The notes below the pieces were generated by a model, which was given only the letters and a program-made list of their open reading frames with translations, did no database searches and was not told where the DNA came from. Of a stretch of DNA of 64,000 bases, positions 12,701 to 21,593 are shown one piece after another; within the stretch, counting starts at the first letter, position 1; each line of letters opens with the position of its first letter. A program made the position numbers and the translations under genes. This DNA comes from Bedellia somnulentella (lineage: Eukaryota; Arthropoda; Insecta; Lepidoptera; Bedelliidae): the NCBI GenBank assembly GCA_963576735.1, contig OY755181.1:3286001-3350000 (forward strand). Reading direction: 5' to 3'.

Positions 12701-14279
12701 TCCTTTAAAATAAATAAACCAAAAAAATATAAAATATCTGAATCTATCACATTGCATTGGTATCTATATTATTTCTAAGAAAAGTTTGTGACGATATTAT
12801 ATTGACGATATATTGACGTAGTTAAATTTAACTAATTTTAAACTATACTATTCTACTAAGAGAACAAATACTACATAATTTTATAATTGTTAAATTTCAG
12901 TCGCCCTTACAACCGGCGCAGTAATCGAGATGCCATGGGCCTACCTTGACCCGCGTCGTCCCGTGAACCCAACATTTGAGGAGAGAGAGGAGGGGCTGAT
13001 CCCTTACTCGCCTGAGTTGCCTTTACCAGCTGAGGCAGTGATCAACTACAATAGGAGCGTGGCAAGACCTCATGCTATTTATACGGCGCCTTCAGGGTTG
13101 GAATCTACGTGTTTGGTTTTGACTGCTGGATTAGGTGAGGATGTTATTTGAGACATAAATATGTAATGGTAAAGTTATATTCACGCATTTAGATCCCATT
13201 GAGGTGTTTAAGGCATGAGTTTATGTCAATGGCAAATTTATAGGATCCTGGCAAATCTCTCAAGCTTCATTGACATTCGTATTTTTTTTCATACATGCCC
13301 TTTTGTTATTCATACATACATACATACATATACTCACGGCTATAAATCCCTAGAAGGGGTAGCCAGAGCTAAGGAACTAGAAGTTCCTCAGCCACTTTTG
13401 GAAAGTTGAGTGGGGAAAAAATGGCAAAATAAAGGATGTTGGTGATGGGTCTCCAACCGCATCGCCCAAAAATCCCTTAAAAGCCCCAATACCGTTAGTC
13501 GCCTCTTACGAACACCCACCGGCAGAAATGGGGTAGTGTTATTCTAAGCCGACACTACACAGCATTTTATTATTCGAACTACTGATACCTGCCTTTTTGC
13601 CTTTTTAAACACAATTACATAATCATATTGGGTAAAAAGCTTGGGTATATATTATTAGCAACCTTATTCGTAACATATACTAGTAAAATCATCGTTATTT
13701 AGAATTGGTTATAGTTAAAGATTCCCGGCCAGCTTTTACGATGTCTTTTAGGGGAAACCTTTGTTAAAATCACCCTGCCATGAAACGGGGCAAAGCAACC
13801 GTCGTAATGGCAACTTCTTTCTTGGGATTCTTTGTCAGATATGATCTCTGGCGATTTTTCAGTCACCACATGTACTTTTGCTGTATAAGTCTCAAATTAT
13901 TCTTTTTGCTTTAAAAATTAATAAGAAATATTTTGTATAATTAATAATAATTGATTATAGGAAAAACGGCTAAGAATATATGGATTTAAAAATATTTAAA
14001 AGAGTAGTTCACAACACAAAATGTTTTTAAAAATGTATGTTTTTTAATCATGTCTATTTATAGCAATGGCGCCGGATCCGATCTATGTATAATATTTATG
14101 ATATAATTTGTATTTCAGACTTATTCTACACTCGGGTAGCGCCAGCAAAAACTTTCGACCTACTGAAAGACGATTTTGACTACTACCTCATTACCATAGT
14201 TCTAGCGGCTCTCATAGTGGCCACTTTCAGCACCAAATACTTCGCGTCTAGGAAACTGTTGCGGCAAGGGTGGAAATAG
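642..14279 (+). CDS. EMC1: EMC1, C-terminal part (four exons)
   Basis: EMC1 is a large subunit of the ER membrane protein complex, which inserts transmembrane segments of client proteins. Exons 642-794, 1555-1713, 12901-13134 and 14119-14279 join through GT/AG sites, all in phase 1, to give about 235 residues. These follow the family's C-terminal DUF1620 region closely: ITPKHVL, LDPRRP, GLIPYSPELP, VINYN, TAPSGLESTCLVL and TRVAPAKTFDLLKDDFDY. A single membrane segment (LITIVLAALIVATFS) and a short basic tail follow. The signal peptide and beta-propeller part lie to the left of the window. The 11-kb intron between the second and third of these exons is swollen by transposons, but the reading frame is intact. 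The match is to known EMC1 proteins by recognition; the joins are inferred from sequence. Confidence 0.96.
1357..1435 (-). repeat. Fragment related to the 21.2-21.8 kb direct repeat
   Basis: On the - strand this contains GAGTGAGAC, CGCACACTA and GTTAGAGCGCAC-type words in the same order as the repeats at 21209-21401 and 21594-21759. It is probably an end fragment of the same unidentified mobile element. Confidence 0.45.
1555..1713 (+). CDS. EMC1: EMC1 exon (second in window)
   Basis: The acceptor is GATTGCAG ending at 1554 and the donor GTGAGT at 1714. It reads ATVELYSGSRRP... to LALTVTPRHITPKHVL, corresponding to the EMC1 LELYEG...ITSRHLL region. The middle is strikingly GC- and CpG-rich compared with the surrounding AT-rich intron and codes for a local Arg/Gly/Ala-rich stretch. 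Confidence 0.95.
   Translation, partial: PRWSCTRGRVGRRAGRGGAAARGPPPTRTCCPPRPPRSRSPSRPDISRRNMS
1836..1855 (+). repeat. 20-bp exact copy of an EMC1 exon segment
   Basis: These 20 bases are identical to positions 1628-1647 inside the preceding exon (CTCCAACGCGTACCTGCTGT). The GC-rich word stands out in AT-rich intron and lies 2 bp before the start of a Helitron-like repeat. Confidence 0.8.
1858..1962 (+). mobile_element. Helitron-like (Lep1-type) repeat, left piece
   Basis: It begins TATTAATATTATAGATGTGA, as does the better copy at 14541, and runs into ATATATGAATGAAATTTAGC. Its continuation (TTTTTATCCCGGAAAAAAAA to GTCGGGTTAGCTAG) is found at 5341-5497. The repeat was therefore split by the hAT-type element. 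Confidence 0.55.
2262..2376. repeat. 26-bp perfect hairpin followed by two 30-bp tandem repeats
   Basis: Positions 2262-2287 and 2297-2322 are exact reverse complements around a 9-base loop (TGTATTAAG). Two 30-bp units beginning ATTCAGACGTTCATCATTCA follow directly at 2317-2346 and 2347-2376. The whole lies inside the hAT-type element, downstream of its gene. Confidence 0.85.
2956..4431 (-). pseudogene. hAT-family transposase-like gene (CGGBP1-like), one in-frame stop
   Basis: Two open stretches, 4431-3550 (293 aa) and 3504-2956, are in the same frame and separated only by a TAG and 15 sense codons. The N-terminus has a BED-type zinc finger (CTKCERR...HLKSQKH, residues 33-55). A DDE-like core follows (WISLDETTD, TDSVAYMLLAGK, CLAHALHRL), then a C-terminal hAT dimerisation segment (TSVDVERSFSIFKWIL). 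In relatives the stretch after PEPV continues into a TRWGTW-type motif; here it is missing, so there is a small deletion as well as the stop. The layout fits CGGBP1-like hAT proteins. It is probably inactive. Confidence 0.75.
5341..5497 (+). mobile_element. Helitron-like (Lep1-type) repeat, right piece
   Basis: TTTTTATCCCGGAAAAAAAA, then AAAGTTTGGCATAAACA and a terminal GTCGGGTTAGCTAG, which parallels GTCGGGTCAGCTAGT at the end of the 14541 copy. It continues the piece at 1858-1962 across the hAT-type insertion. Confidence 0.55.
5497..5585 (+). repeat. Diverged copy of intron sequence 1726-1830
   Basis: GCTTTATTATATTTCTTT and CGTCTTGCATTGC, followed by a GTGTGTGG word, appear here and at 1726-1830 in the same order and orientation. 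The two copies bracket the Helitron-like/hAT composite. Confidence 0.55.
5582..6018 (-). mobile_element. RTE-like LINE, 5'-truncated 3' end
   Basis: Read on the - strand it codes the C-terminal LINE region (LRKVCNVRLCDRVRNDVIRE, MLRWFGHIERMDDSKLVKEI, GRPRRTHLDQIENV) and ends CCCCAATGGGAACTAACGG, CGTGAGAATATG and TATG repeats. All that remains is this last stretch of the ORF. It belongs to the subfamily with DSKLVKEIYRANVEGN. Confidence 0.9.
6106..6296 (-). repeat. BEL/Pao 3' LTR
   Basis: This is the left-hand LTR in window coordinates. It is the 3' LTR because the element reads on the - strand. It begins TG and ends CA and matches the other LTR except at three bases. Confidence 0.93.
6297..6304 (-). 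other. Probable polypurine tract of the BEL/Pao element
   Basis: On the - strand the 3' LTR is preceded by CGGAGGA, a short purine-rich run at the place where plus-strand priming is expected. It is short, so the call is tentative. Confidence 0.4.
6327..11552 (-). CDS. BEL/Pao gag-pol polyprotein (1741 aa)
   Basis: A single frame encodes the element's Gag and Pol. In order: an N-terminal coiled-coil and DUF1759-type Gag region; three zinc knuckles near residues 350-410 (CVIC...H...C, CTICLRSGHQSYQC, CKICKGKH); an aspartic protease with LLDTGSQSSFI near 475; reverse transcriptase with FYIDDLNTG near 880; and an RNase H-like segment FVDASKDAY near 1050. The integrase follows, with an H-H-C-C zinc region (HEHIRLFHAG ... 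RRCVTCARM, 1357-1400) and a D-D-E core at DFAGPF (1430), CDNGRNFVG (1497) and IFEAGIRSA (1545). A DUF5641-like tail ends the protein. The real start may be the second Met (MEGKDML, residue 13). All catalytic residues I can check are present, so the enzyme set may be functional. Confidence 0.95.
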   Translation of the reverse strand: MCYVNCSIIIFIMEGKDMLKDLLKKRSIIKGRLTKFKDHLNVLIQLADKITSIQIKDLSMRMVKFQELLSDFNNLQTEIEILSPNVDEQLTERDTIETQFYSLLSIAQDLIEKSSSHKESNLNESVAGSCSHSFDSIKLPTIDLAKFDGNYLKWLEFRDTFDSLINQNESIPLINKFHYLRSSLEGSASVVIRSLEFTANNYNNAWQLLCERYNNKNILINNHLKSLLSIESMSKESFKALRFLIDHISKNLRSLQSLGLPTEQWDVLLIFITSAKLDSNTSRKWEEHKNSLFELPTLDQFYTFLRSRADILETTHYNRNDKYEQRPISHNKNVRAFFTSSDNVNKRCQPCVICNKSHFVHECAKFKDLDIDSRVRDVTQFKLCTICLRSGHQSYQCRLKGSCKICKGKHNTLLHNQQSSQQGLIRSSASLAAPAATAAAGPVALSAVTMTHTLLCTAQVELVNEYNNKSVKVRALLDTGSQSSFITENICDKLGLRKESLHRISVCGLNNVKCDIGGSCNVRVNSYLSFYSTKISCLIVPKITGILPGFEINTDRLNIPNSIELADPHFFQPSSIDILLGADVFWDIIGTNQLKLGYNLPTLQESKMGWLIAGPIGNNNLCSKVHCNLSLLDLDNSIKLFWQIDDLPSDTKTLSLEEQFCENHFLETTTRLENGRFCVLMPLKETETNLGNSFNLSLKRLSNLESKLNKNPQLKAPYSTFIEEYRTMGHLSEVEQSDFGVYLPHHCVIRNKSETTRLRVVFDGSAKTSTGKSVNDIQAVGAVVQSDLFSILLRFRGHRYVLLGDQEKMYRQIILHPSQRHLQHILWRDPTSSDRKRNTLQVLQLNTVTYGMASAPFLSTRCLLQLAYECTDPVIANVIQNDFYIDDLNTGAETESDLQYIYKNVKKVLDTACLPLRKIRTNCSQAFGSDDSNSELVDLTKESSVLGLNYCPKSDKIKFTANIESSPVPTKRSVITTTCKIFDPLGLICACIIKAKIFLQQLWVAKLSWEEPIPQKLVSTWYNFINNFHLISNITINRNVLCHDPISIDLHCFVDASKDAYAACVYLRSVNKNNDVTVNLFCGKARVMPLKPTTIPRAELLGNLLGARLCDKVLKAVRFNVQQKIIWTDSTVVLGWLKTDVKQLKMFVCNRVNEINELTRDFQFRHVPTSMNPADLASRGVDPQVLASSSLWWEGPSFLKTEESEWPRHSYPTESLPDIKVNALFVASERAHLQSLIDFDRYSTFNKLLRSFAFVLRFINNITKLRQRLSGPLNITELDNSLKILVRFSQTESFPEEIKLLEQGKCLPKNNKLIQLTPFIDTDKIVRVGGRLNNSSFDFDKKYPILLDAKHHFMYLIMNHEHIRLFHAGPQLLLSSVRDRYWPVGGRSLARRVARRCVTCARMRAVTMQPIMGHLPEARTNGVFPFYSCGMDFAGPFMISSRKGRGNRITKCYLCLFVCLTTKAVHLELVSDLSTQAFILCLRRFISRRGKPIEIYCDNGRNFVGAHNELGRLLRSSRQSVYDFASYEGIRFMFSPVYSPTFGGIFEAGIRSAKFHLKRVAGNASLTFEELATLFTQIEAILNSRPLSPISTNCTDPSPLTPGHFLIGRLLTSIPTAPVTVTSPNRYQLIEKIRQHFWDRWRREYIAELQQRTKWQSPQRQLALGDLVLLNDDNLPPLHWRMGRVIRLFPGTDGVTRVAEVTTAKGILRRAVNKMCLLPTQGPTEEDDQEQSGPPRGPLYS
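12359..12370 (-). other. Primer binding site of the BEL/Pao element
   Basis: Two bases inside the 5' LTR the - strand reads TGGCGACCGTGA. It starts with TGG, complementary to a tRNA CCA end, and resembles the arginine-tRNA primer site of several insect LTR elements. The tRNA assignment is from memory of the family and needs a tRNA comparison. Confidence 0.6.
12373..12563 (-). repeat. BEL/Pao 5' LTR
   Basis: The right-hand LTR, 5' for this - strand element. It begins TGTTTAAGCAAGGAATAAAT and ends GGCGTTAACA. The element's leader (about 820 bases with no ORF worth noting) lies between it and the polyprotein. Confidence 0.93.
12901..13134 (+). CDS. EMC1: EMC1 exon (third in window)
   Basis: The acceptor is AAATTTCAG and the donor GTGAGG at 13135. 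It encodes ALTTGAVIEMPWAYLDPRRP, then EEREEGLIPYSPELPLPAEA, VINYNRSVARPHAIYTAPSG and LESTCLVLTAGL. This is the most conserved part of the EMC1 C-terminal domain. Confidence 0.97.
13174..13620 (-). mobile_element. Degenerate RTE-like LINE 3' end, split by a SINE A
   Basis: The left part (13174-13310) carries worn versions of the LINE 3' words (TTCACGC, CCCATTGAGG, GATCCTGGCAAATCTCTC, CATACATGCCC). The right part (13564-13620) resumes with ACTGATACCTGCCTTTTTG. SINE A at 13311-13563 lies between them, so it inserted after this LINE copy had arrived. Confidence 0.6.
13311..13563 (-). mobile_element. SINE family A copy
   Basis: Nearly full length in reverse, from a CATA tail through GGTTGGAGACC-type sequence to CCGACACTACACAGC. 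It sits within an older LINE fragment in the last EMC1 intron. Confidence 0.87.
14119..14279 (+). CDS. EMC1: EMC1 last exon, with stop
   Basis: The acceptor is TATTTCAG ending at 14118 and the stop TAG at 14277-14279. It encodes DLFYTRVAPAKTFDLLKDDF, a hydrophobic stretch (YLITIVLAALIVATFSTKYF) and the C-terminus LLRQGWK. This is the usual end of EMC1: one membrane helix and a short basic cytosolic tail. Confidence 0.98.
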
Positions 14280-14540
14280 AGGAAATAGAGGGTTTATGGA
14301 GTTACTAGATGTAGTACATTTCAATAGGGGAGCTGATTATCAATGTCCATTGTCCAATCAATGTATTAGAAGAACAATTAGAATGTATATTATTGCTTTG
14401 ATGTAGATTTTAAAAGAAAATTTGTGTTCATAGAGTACTTATATAAATATCTACCCCGAAAAATAGTTTCAAGCAACTTAAAAGTTAGGCAGCTTATTTG
14501 CAGGTAATATAAGCGGTCAATAATGGAATTCCTTTATCCT

Positions 14541-14770
14541 ATTAATATTATAAAGGCGAAAGTTTGTAAGTATGGATGTATGAATGTTTGTTACTCTTTC
14601 ACGTAAAAACTACTGAATGGATTTTAATGAAACTTTACCACAATATAGCTTATACATTAGAATAACACATAGGCTACAGTTTTTGAGGTTTTATTAAATT
14701 AATTAAAAAAACGCCTTAAGCTTTGTCATAAGCAAATTTGACGGTACGAAGTCTGTCGGGTCAGCTAGTA
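14541..14770 (+). mobile_element. Helitron-like (Lep1-type) short repeat
   Basis: It begins ATTAATATTATAAAGGCGAA, contains the typical ACTCTTTCACGTAAAAACTA and ACTGAATGGATTTTAATGAA words, and ends GTCGGGTCAGCTAGTA. This 'actgaacggatttt ... cagctagt' type is abundant in lepidopteran genomes and has been attributed to non-autonomous Helitrons. Confidence 0.65.
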
Positions 14771-15347
14771 TGAAATAAATGTGAAACTAAAACTTAAATT
14801 AACAATAGGAAAAAATGTGTTTTACGTTTAATCTGCCATTCATAATCAGCTTCCCAGCAGAGCTAGCTAGAAAATAAAATATCTTGTTATGCTAGCTCCA
14901 TTGTAAGTTTATAAAATGATGTAGAGGTTTTAGGAATAAATATTGAGAATAGGTCTTGCGTTCGAGGGTTTTATTAGACAATAGCTGTACAGATAAAATA
15001 ATTTGGTTTGTTTAAATGAGTTCTTCAAATTGTGTGATAATGATAACTTATAATGCTTAAAAATTCATTGCTAAGTTTTACAAAAATCTTGATTCAAACA
15101 TTCGTAATTCGTAAAGGTAAACTTTTTTGACCATGATATGCATTTATTTTTACATATATCCGTGGATACACTTTTCGTGTTAATTCTGTTTGGTTTGCAT
15201 AATGATGATCAATACATTTTTTTTAGTTTATTAGAACACCAATATTACATATCTGTGAGAATAACACTGCCAAAAAAGATAAGCGCATTTGCTCTAGATT
15301 GTATTTGGATAAAGATATATTTTAAATATGATTAGATGGCACTTTTA

Positions 15348-15480
15348 CATACATACATATACTCACGGCTATAAATCTCTAGATGGGGTAGCCAGAGCCA
15401 ACAAATTAGAAATTCCTCAGCCACTTTTGGAAAGTTTAGTGAAAGATGAAGATGATAAAAAAGATGGTAAAATAAAGGTT
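15348..15480 (-). mobile_element. SINE family A copy, 5'-truncated
   Basis: It runs from the CATA tail to GGTAAAATAAAGG in reverse. The half beyond the Pol-like midpoint is missing, which fits incomplete reverse transcription. Confidence 0.8.
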
Positions 15481-15550
15481 GGCACTTTTCTCCATGCCAA
15501 ATAAAATAGTCTGAATGTGGCCTTTCATTTAAGCTGCGTTTATTTATTAG

Positions 15551-15910
15551 CAACCGTGTTAGCTCAGTGGGTAGAACACCGCTTATCGTGTAGACAATGA
15601 GGGTTCGAATCCCGGGACGGGCCTACAACAATTTCTCTTTTTCTAAAATATGCGTGTGGTTAATTTATTATGATTGTTATTGGTGAGGGAAAACTTCGTG
15701 ATGAAACCCACATGGCTAAGTTGTACTTAGCCGTGTGACAGTGCATTCGTACAAAACGAGGACAGGCCTGCCCCCTATCACGTGAGTACACTGTCCAAGC
15801 AAAACGTGGGTAATCTGTACAGCAGGTATCAATGTCACGTGATGTTCAGAAGTATTAGTACCTCTGCCAACTCCTTCGGGGATATACGGCGGCAATCCAG
15901 TTTATGAATG
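15551..15910 (+). mobile_element. SINE family B copy (tRNA-derived)
   Basis: The head is tRNA-like: TTAGCTCAGTGGGTAGAAC (box A) and GGGTTCGAATCCCGG (box B). A body follows with CACATGGCTAAGTTGTACTT, CCCCCTATCACGTGAGTACA and CTCTGCCAACTCCTTCGGGG, then a GGCG box and a worn TTATG tail. It is not a free tRNA gene because the body follows in every copy. Confidence 0.85.
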
Positions 15911-15963
15911 TAAAAGATAAGAACAATATTCACTGCTTTACTTATATGATGGTCTCAAATGGT

Positions 15964-16142
15964 CATATACATACATACATAAGTATTTTTTATATTTAAA
16001 TATTAATAGCCAGTAGTATGATACTACCGATCGCGATTTTGTACGATCCTGACAAACCTTCTTCTACATTCATCAATCTTTTTATACAAGCTGTTTTATT
16101 CTCCACACTTCGGACGTCTGCATTTTTAATCACCTTTTAATA
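15964..16142 (-). mobile_element. Degenerate RTE-like LINE 3' fragment
   Basis: A CATA tail, then CCGATCGCGATTTTGTACGA, CCTGACAAACC and ACACTTCGGACGTCTGC are diverged versions of the LINE end in reverse. No open frame survives. Confidence 0.65.
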
Positions 16143-16178
16143 TTACTTACAATAAAATAAACTATTATAAAAAAATTG

Positions 16179-16442
16179 CCGTGTAGTGTCGGCTTAGAAT
16201 AACACTACCCCATTTCTACCCGTGGGTGATCGTAAGAGGCGACTAAGGGTATAGGGGCTAAAAAGCCCCTAAAAGTGATTTTTGGGCGATGTGGTTGGAG
16301 ACCCGTCACCAAAAACAATTATTATAACCATCTTTCCCCCAATCAACTTCCAAAAGTGGCTGAGGAATTCCTCATTCCAAAGCTCTGGCTACCCCGTTAA
16401 GGGATATATAGCCGTGAGTATATGTAAGTATATGTATGTATA
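16179..16442 (+). mobile_element. SINE family A copy
   Basis: Full length, from CCGTGTAGTGTCGGCTTAGA to a GTATATGTATGTATA tail. It is of the variant with CCCGTGGGTGATCGTAAGAG and CCCCGTTAAGGGATATATAG. Confidence 0.87.
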
Positions 16443-16650
16443 AAAAAATAAGCAGTCCAAAATGTTTGGTATAGTTTCATTAGTTGAATGCGGAAGTACT
16501 GTTAAGATTTCAGAATTTATTTCACGTAATATGCGATATACAACAATAACAATATATAAAATAGTAATTCTACAAGTAAATATTTGACAAATAAATGTAA
16601 GATTTGCTATGTTGGTGTAGGAATTGTAAAATATGCATGTCATAAAAATA

Positions 16651-16820
16651 TGAATTAGAAATTCCTCAGCCACTTTTGGAAAGTTGAGTGGGGAAGAGAT
16701 GGTAAAATAAAGTGATGGTGATGGGTCTCCAACCGCATCGCCCAAAAATCCCTATACACTTAGTCGCCTCTTACGACACCCGTGGGTAGAATGGGGTAGT
16801 GACATTCTAAGCCGTCACAT
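16651..16820 (-). mobile_element. SINE family A copy, tail missing
   Basis: In reverse it covers GAATTAGAAATTCCTCAGCC to CTAAGCCGTCACATT. The CTCTGG...TATG end is absent. Confidence 0.75.
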
Positions 16821-19548
16821 TAAATATTAAAACATAATCTTATATTGAGACACTTTAAAACAGTACTTTCTTAGTAGTATGTATTCATATCTTATCTAGT
16901 AAATTTTTTCAACAACAGTTTGTCTAGTAAAAGATTCTATATTCTTAATGGCTAGATTAATTGTTTCTTGGGAGTTCTCTAAAATATACAAAAAATAACG
17001 ATTGTCTTGATAAGCTTATTGCTTCTGAAAAGAGAGATACCGTTTCCACTTCAAATATACTATTAGGAACATTAATTTGAACCATTTTAGAATTATTGGG
17101 CCCTAAACCATTCATTCGTATTATATTAGTCTGTTATAATTGGACTCGTCTAAATTGACAAACTTGACTTAACTTGAGACGTCACAAAGCTGATAACAAC
17201 GTGAATAGTTACAAATACAGCTGACGTTTTTTTAAAAAAAATATTTTATTTAATCATATTTCTAAAAAAAAATAACGCTATCACGTTTAACCTTTCGTCT
17301 GTGGGATATTATTCGAAATTTAAATTAAATAAAAGAGTCACCAACACAGTTAAGGGGTTAAACAGATGATAAGTTAATATGTTATGTATTCACAAATGGT
17401 TACACATTAATTTTACTCTTGAATAGTCTATGGTTTCTTTGTGCATGGTTCTTCCAACCAAATGAAGCAATAATATGTATGTAAATTGATTTCTATTTCA
17501 GTTTCACATCTCACATGTTGAGGATAGTGTTAAAAAATTAGGAGTTTGTAGTGTAATGATCAACAATGTAAAGGTAGCTAGTAAAATTATGCAATATTTT
17601 TTACATAGTGTATTAAAATATAAATTGTTTTATATTGAGTGGTTGTTGTCATTCCAAAAGTGTTGTAAGTTATGATACCTATATTGATTACACTACGGAG
17701 GATTGAGCTGTTCTGTAAGTTAATACTTAACTTACAACGGGATATGGAAACATATATACTAACTGCCCTCCGATTTTTGGTAACAAAATAGGTTTCAATA
17801 AACAATGAACAGAAGTTTATTTCAGCATTTAAAATAAAGTGAGAATTAGACTTATCACTGCGACTATGATGTACCACTCAATAATGTATTGAAATTTTTG
17901 GTGGTGTGTATTAGAGTGCTAATATTAAAATAGTATTATTGCTCATATATAATTAATAAAAAGACCAGATTAGCCACTTTTTTGTGCCCTTTCGTACAAT
18001 GTGATTTGTCGGCTAATATTTGTTTGTTAAACGAGAAATAGGTTACCATTTTTATAACACCAGTTGTATGTAAGTCAATAAAATAGGTAGTGAAATAATT
18101 GTTAGCAAATACTTTACAACTAGTTTGAATTATCATTTCGTGTACTAGAAGGGACAAAGCTAACAAAATTATTGGTGCAACATTTTACAATATATTGCCT
18201 TTTTAATATTAAATGCCTGTTTCGGTGCGCGCATTTCTTATGATATAACTAGTGAGATTTATTAATAAATTGCAATTGAAATAAAATGACACCAAAACAG
18301 AAAAACGACCACTGACATACCAAAGATGGTCGTTGCTTTATTATCTCTTCTAGTAGTACGTTTTCTTTAAATCAAGCACCTATCTTACCTATTTTACCAG
18401 AAAAAAAATAATGTTACTGGATTTTTAATTAATTATCCCTTACTTAAATATAATACTTTAACTTATGTACTATCCCATTTATCACTATTGTAAGTCATAA
18501 GACATTACTTTATTTCCACCTAAAAGTTAATTGTATGTTACAATAAGATGATTTGATGTGCACCTACTTAGATATTCTGTATTAATTGATTACTTTACTT
18601 GTCTATATAGTGATATGTCGATACGCAGCTATAGTGTTATTTATTAAGATGAGTTCACGAGTTCGTGTCACAACACATCCGTGTTGTAAACTTTGTTATC
18701 TTATATAACAGTTATACTTCTAAAACTCTGGTTTTACTTAACAAAACTGGCAATTACGATGTAATTCTGCAAAATTAAAGGTTACAAACCGTTATTTACT
18801 TATTATTATTTATGCTTTAAAGTTATGTGTTATGCTTAAGTTATAATAATCGTCTGTATGAAATTGCTTGACTACACCGGATGTACTCGTGGTATCACTA
18901 ATGATTGGGTTATAGAGAAGAAATATATAGACAAAATTAAATTATTTTATGTATTGGTGATTAGTTATGTTAATGTCTGTTTATCAGTCTACACCAGTTG
19001 TAAGTTCAAAGTTCTTATTAAATACGTTTTTTATATAACTACTATTCAAATGATCTTTAACGTAGTTTGGTAAGCTGAACACCAAATGAAATCAAAAAGA
19101 ATTTCTTCATATCCACACTCAGAAAAAATATTACTTTATTATGAATTGATAAATAGTTTAATCATAACTTATTTTTATTTGTAAATACTATTTCTTTATT
19201 ATGTAAATGAGAAATAAATACGTTAAATAAAAGTATAAAAACGAAGTTGTTTTTATTTTATGACACGGTATTAAAACCTCCTAAAATAACAAATCAAGGG
19301 TTTGTTTGACAGTTTTTGTTTTACAGTGGTAGGACTTTGATTTAGATAAACTCATTCAAAGGAGGACGCAAATTTTGTATGTAGTATGGTCTACCCCTCA
19401 ATAAAGTTGTATGATATGTCATTTGAAAGGTACCTATGTATAGAATAATAAAATCAATGGGGCCTAATGCCTGTTATCGTTCTTGGATGCACTTACAGTG
19501 GAAAGGCAGTTGCATACACCACTTGTGAAATTTAGACATTCTTTTACT

Positions 19549-19793
19549 ACATACATACATATACTCACGGCTATAAATCCCTAGTAGGGGTAGCCAGAGC
19601 TAAGGAATTAGAAATTCCTCAGGCACTTTTGGAAGTTGAGTGGGGAAAAGATGGTAAAATAAAGGTTGTTGGTGATGGGTGTCCAACCGCATCGCCCAAA
19701 AATCCCTTAAAAGCCCCAATACCGTTAGTCGCCTCTTACGTACACCCACCGTAAGAAATGGGGTAGTGCTATTCTAAGCCGACACTACACAGC
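19549..19793 (-). mobile_element. SINE family A copy
   Basis: Full length in reverse, with a short CATA tail and ending CCGACACTACACAGC. Confidence 0.87.
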
Positions 19794-20409
19794 AATATTA
19801 ATGATAATAAAAGGAAAAAAACGAATTAACTAAATACATTTAGAACCGAGATAGGCACCTATACCGTCTTGTAGCAATAGAGAACGAAAATAAATAGTTA
19901 AAGGTGGACCCATGAAGGTACTAACTAAACAGGAGAGCGCACTTACAAAAAAAATGGTACACAATAATGCAATTTATTACATCGCAATAAAGCCTAAAAT
20001 CTTTTGAACACTGTCAAGCCGAGAAACGTCCTAGAACGAGAGCCCGAACCAGAGGAGTGTGTCCTTCTCGCGCGGTTTCCTGACGAGATTAAATTCAAGG
20101 AAAAGCAAATTCAAACTTATTTATAGGGAATATTCTATAAAAAACAGGTTATTAACAATTCGTTTTTAATAAATTATTTTATTTATTATTGTCGTCTATC
20201 AAAATTTATTTATTTATTAAAATTGGTAATAAATAATATTTATATCGGGTATCCCTATGGAAACAAGATGAATAAGGTCTCCACAATTAATCATCTTTTC
20301 GTGTGTTTTGGAGCTTCTATCATTTAACTAAGAAAATCGTTAGCAGAGCAAAATAAAGTGAAAATTATTTCGACCTTTCTATTTCAAATAAATAATATAA
20401 GTGAAATAA

Positions 20410-20515
20410 GATGTCTGCCAACCCGCAATTGGCCAGCGTGGTGGACTATGGCCAAATCGCCCTATATAGGGTAGGCTCGAGCCCCTTGGTGGGAACATAT
20501 ATGGGCTGTGAGGAA
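20410..20515 (+). repeat. Fragment resembling the start of HmRTE-like elements
   Basis: CAACCCGCAATTGGCCAGCG followed by TGGTGGACTATGGCC resembles the 5' leader of the LINE at 34222 (CACGCACTGGACCAGCGTGG). It is too short to classify further. Confidence 0.4.
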
Positions 20516-20559
20516 GATGTCTTTTAGTGACATCTTATCATAGCACCATATCAACATCT

Positions 20560-20738
20560 TTTGGTTTGGGTCTTTTGAAGATATTTACTAGATACTTTAT
20601 CATCCTTTTAATGCCAATATCCTTTACTAACCATCTTTTCTCTACTCAACTTCAAAGATTTGCTGAGGAAATTTTTATTCACAAGCAATGGCTGCCCCTT
20701 GTTTTATAATCTACTAATTAAGTATATGTATGTATACA
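20560..20738 (+). mobile_element. Very degenerate SINE family A copy
   Basis: CCATCTTTTCTCTACTCAAC, a TTTGCTGAGGAAATTTTTAT stretch, GGCTGCCCCTTG and a final TATATGTATGTATA follow the SINE A order with many substitutions. Confidence 0.55.
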
Positions 20739-21208
20739 AATAAAAAGGTTTTTGTAACCTTTAGAGGAACTCTCATTAAAACACCAACAGATGGTCACCC
20801 TACTTAAAACGAGACACAGCTATCTAGTAAGCCATCCTTGTTTAGGACACTTTAGGACGCCAGTGCACATTCCCATTAAGATAGTACTTTCATGGGAGGT
20901 ACTGAATACACTTAAGGGACAGTCTGTGTGTCCTACTAATGTAGGTATAAGACACTCTGTATGTGTGACACATTGTATTTGATCTACCTTACTTTTGTAA
21001 AATATTTGTGACTTTAGTAACAAAGGAACGTACGTGGGAAATATTTTATACATTTTATCGTATTCCAAAAACCAGCCGAAAAAGAAAATATGATAAGACA
21101 ATATATAAAAATATTTTTATACAAATGTAGTGTCTTCGACCGATATTGGGCGAACTGCTCCACTGTTTTGTCTTCGAATTTGCACTTTAAATGTATAGGT
21201 ATGTGGGA

Positions 21209-21401
21209 ACAGCAAAGATATACTGACCAGTACACCCTGATCTGTACCAACTTATAATTTGTATTTATGCTTAACTCGAAAAACATTAACACTCCGCGAT
21301 GTAGGAATATGAGTGAGACGCTGCTTTGTGCGAGTAAGTCCGCAGTAGTGTGCGCTCTAACATGACTCCCACAGTACTCCCCTCCTAGTCGATAAGACGA
21401 T
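21209..21401 (+). repeat. Direct repeat, copy 1
   Basis: AACAGCAAAGATATACTG, a CTTAACTCGAAAAACATT word, GAATATGAGTGAGACGCTGC and a final CATGACTCCCACAG recur in the same order at 21594-21759. The intervening 192 bases are unique. The pair could be LTR remnants or a tandem duplication; I cannot tell which. Confidence 0.7.
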
Positions 21402-21593
21402 ATCAAAGCTAGGAGGTACCTATTACCACTTACCAAATTCAGTGTGAGCAGCGAGGCCGGTGATTGCATGTCTGTAGATGCTCTGCTGAATGAATGGTGT
21501 GGTGAGGTAAGCGAGGAATAGTAGTTGCGGGTAGATCGTGAAATGTAGTAGAAAGAAGCGTGTCTTCTTATCGAGGGGTCACCTCTGTAGAAA

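Larger units (their letters stand above)
1714..12900 (+). other. EMC1: EMC1 intron, about 11.2 kb
   Basis: The intron runs from donor GTGAGT at 1714 to acceptor TTTCAG at 12900. Almost all its length is mobile DNA: a Helitron-like repeat split by a hAT-type element (1858-5497), a truncated RTE-like LINE (5582-6018) and a BEL/Pao element (6106-12563). Roughly 340 bases of plain AT-rich intron remain before the next exon. Confidence 0.85.

Noticed and set aside
15551..15625. tRNA-like sequence with CGTGTTAGCTCAGTGGGTAG
   Set aside because: It is the head of SINE family B; the SINE body follows it in every copy.
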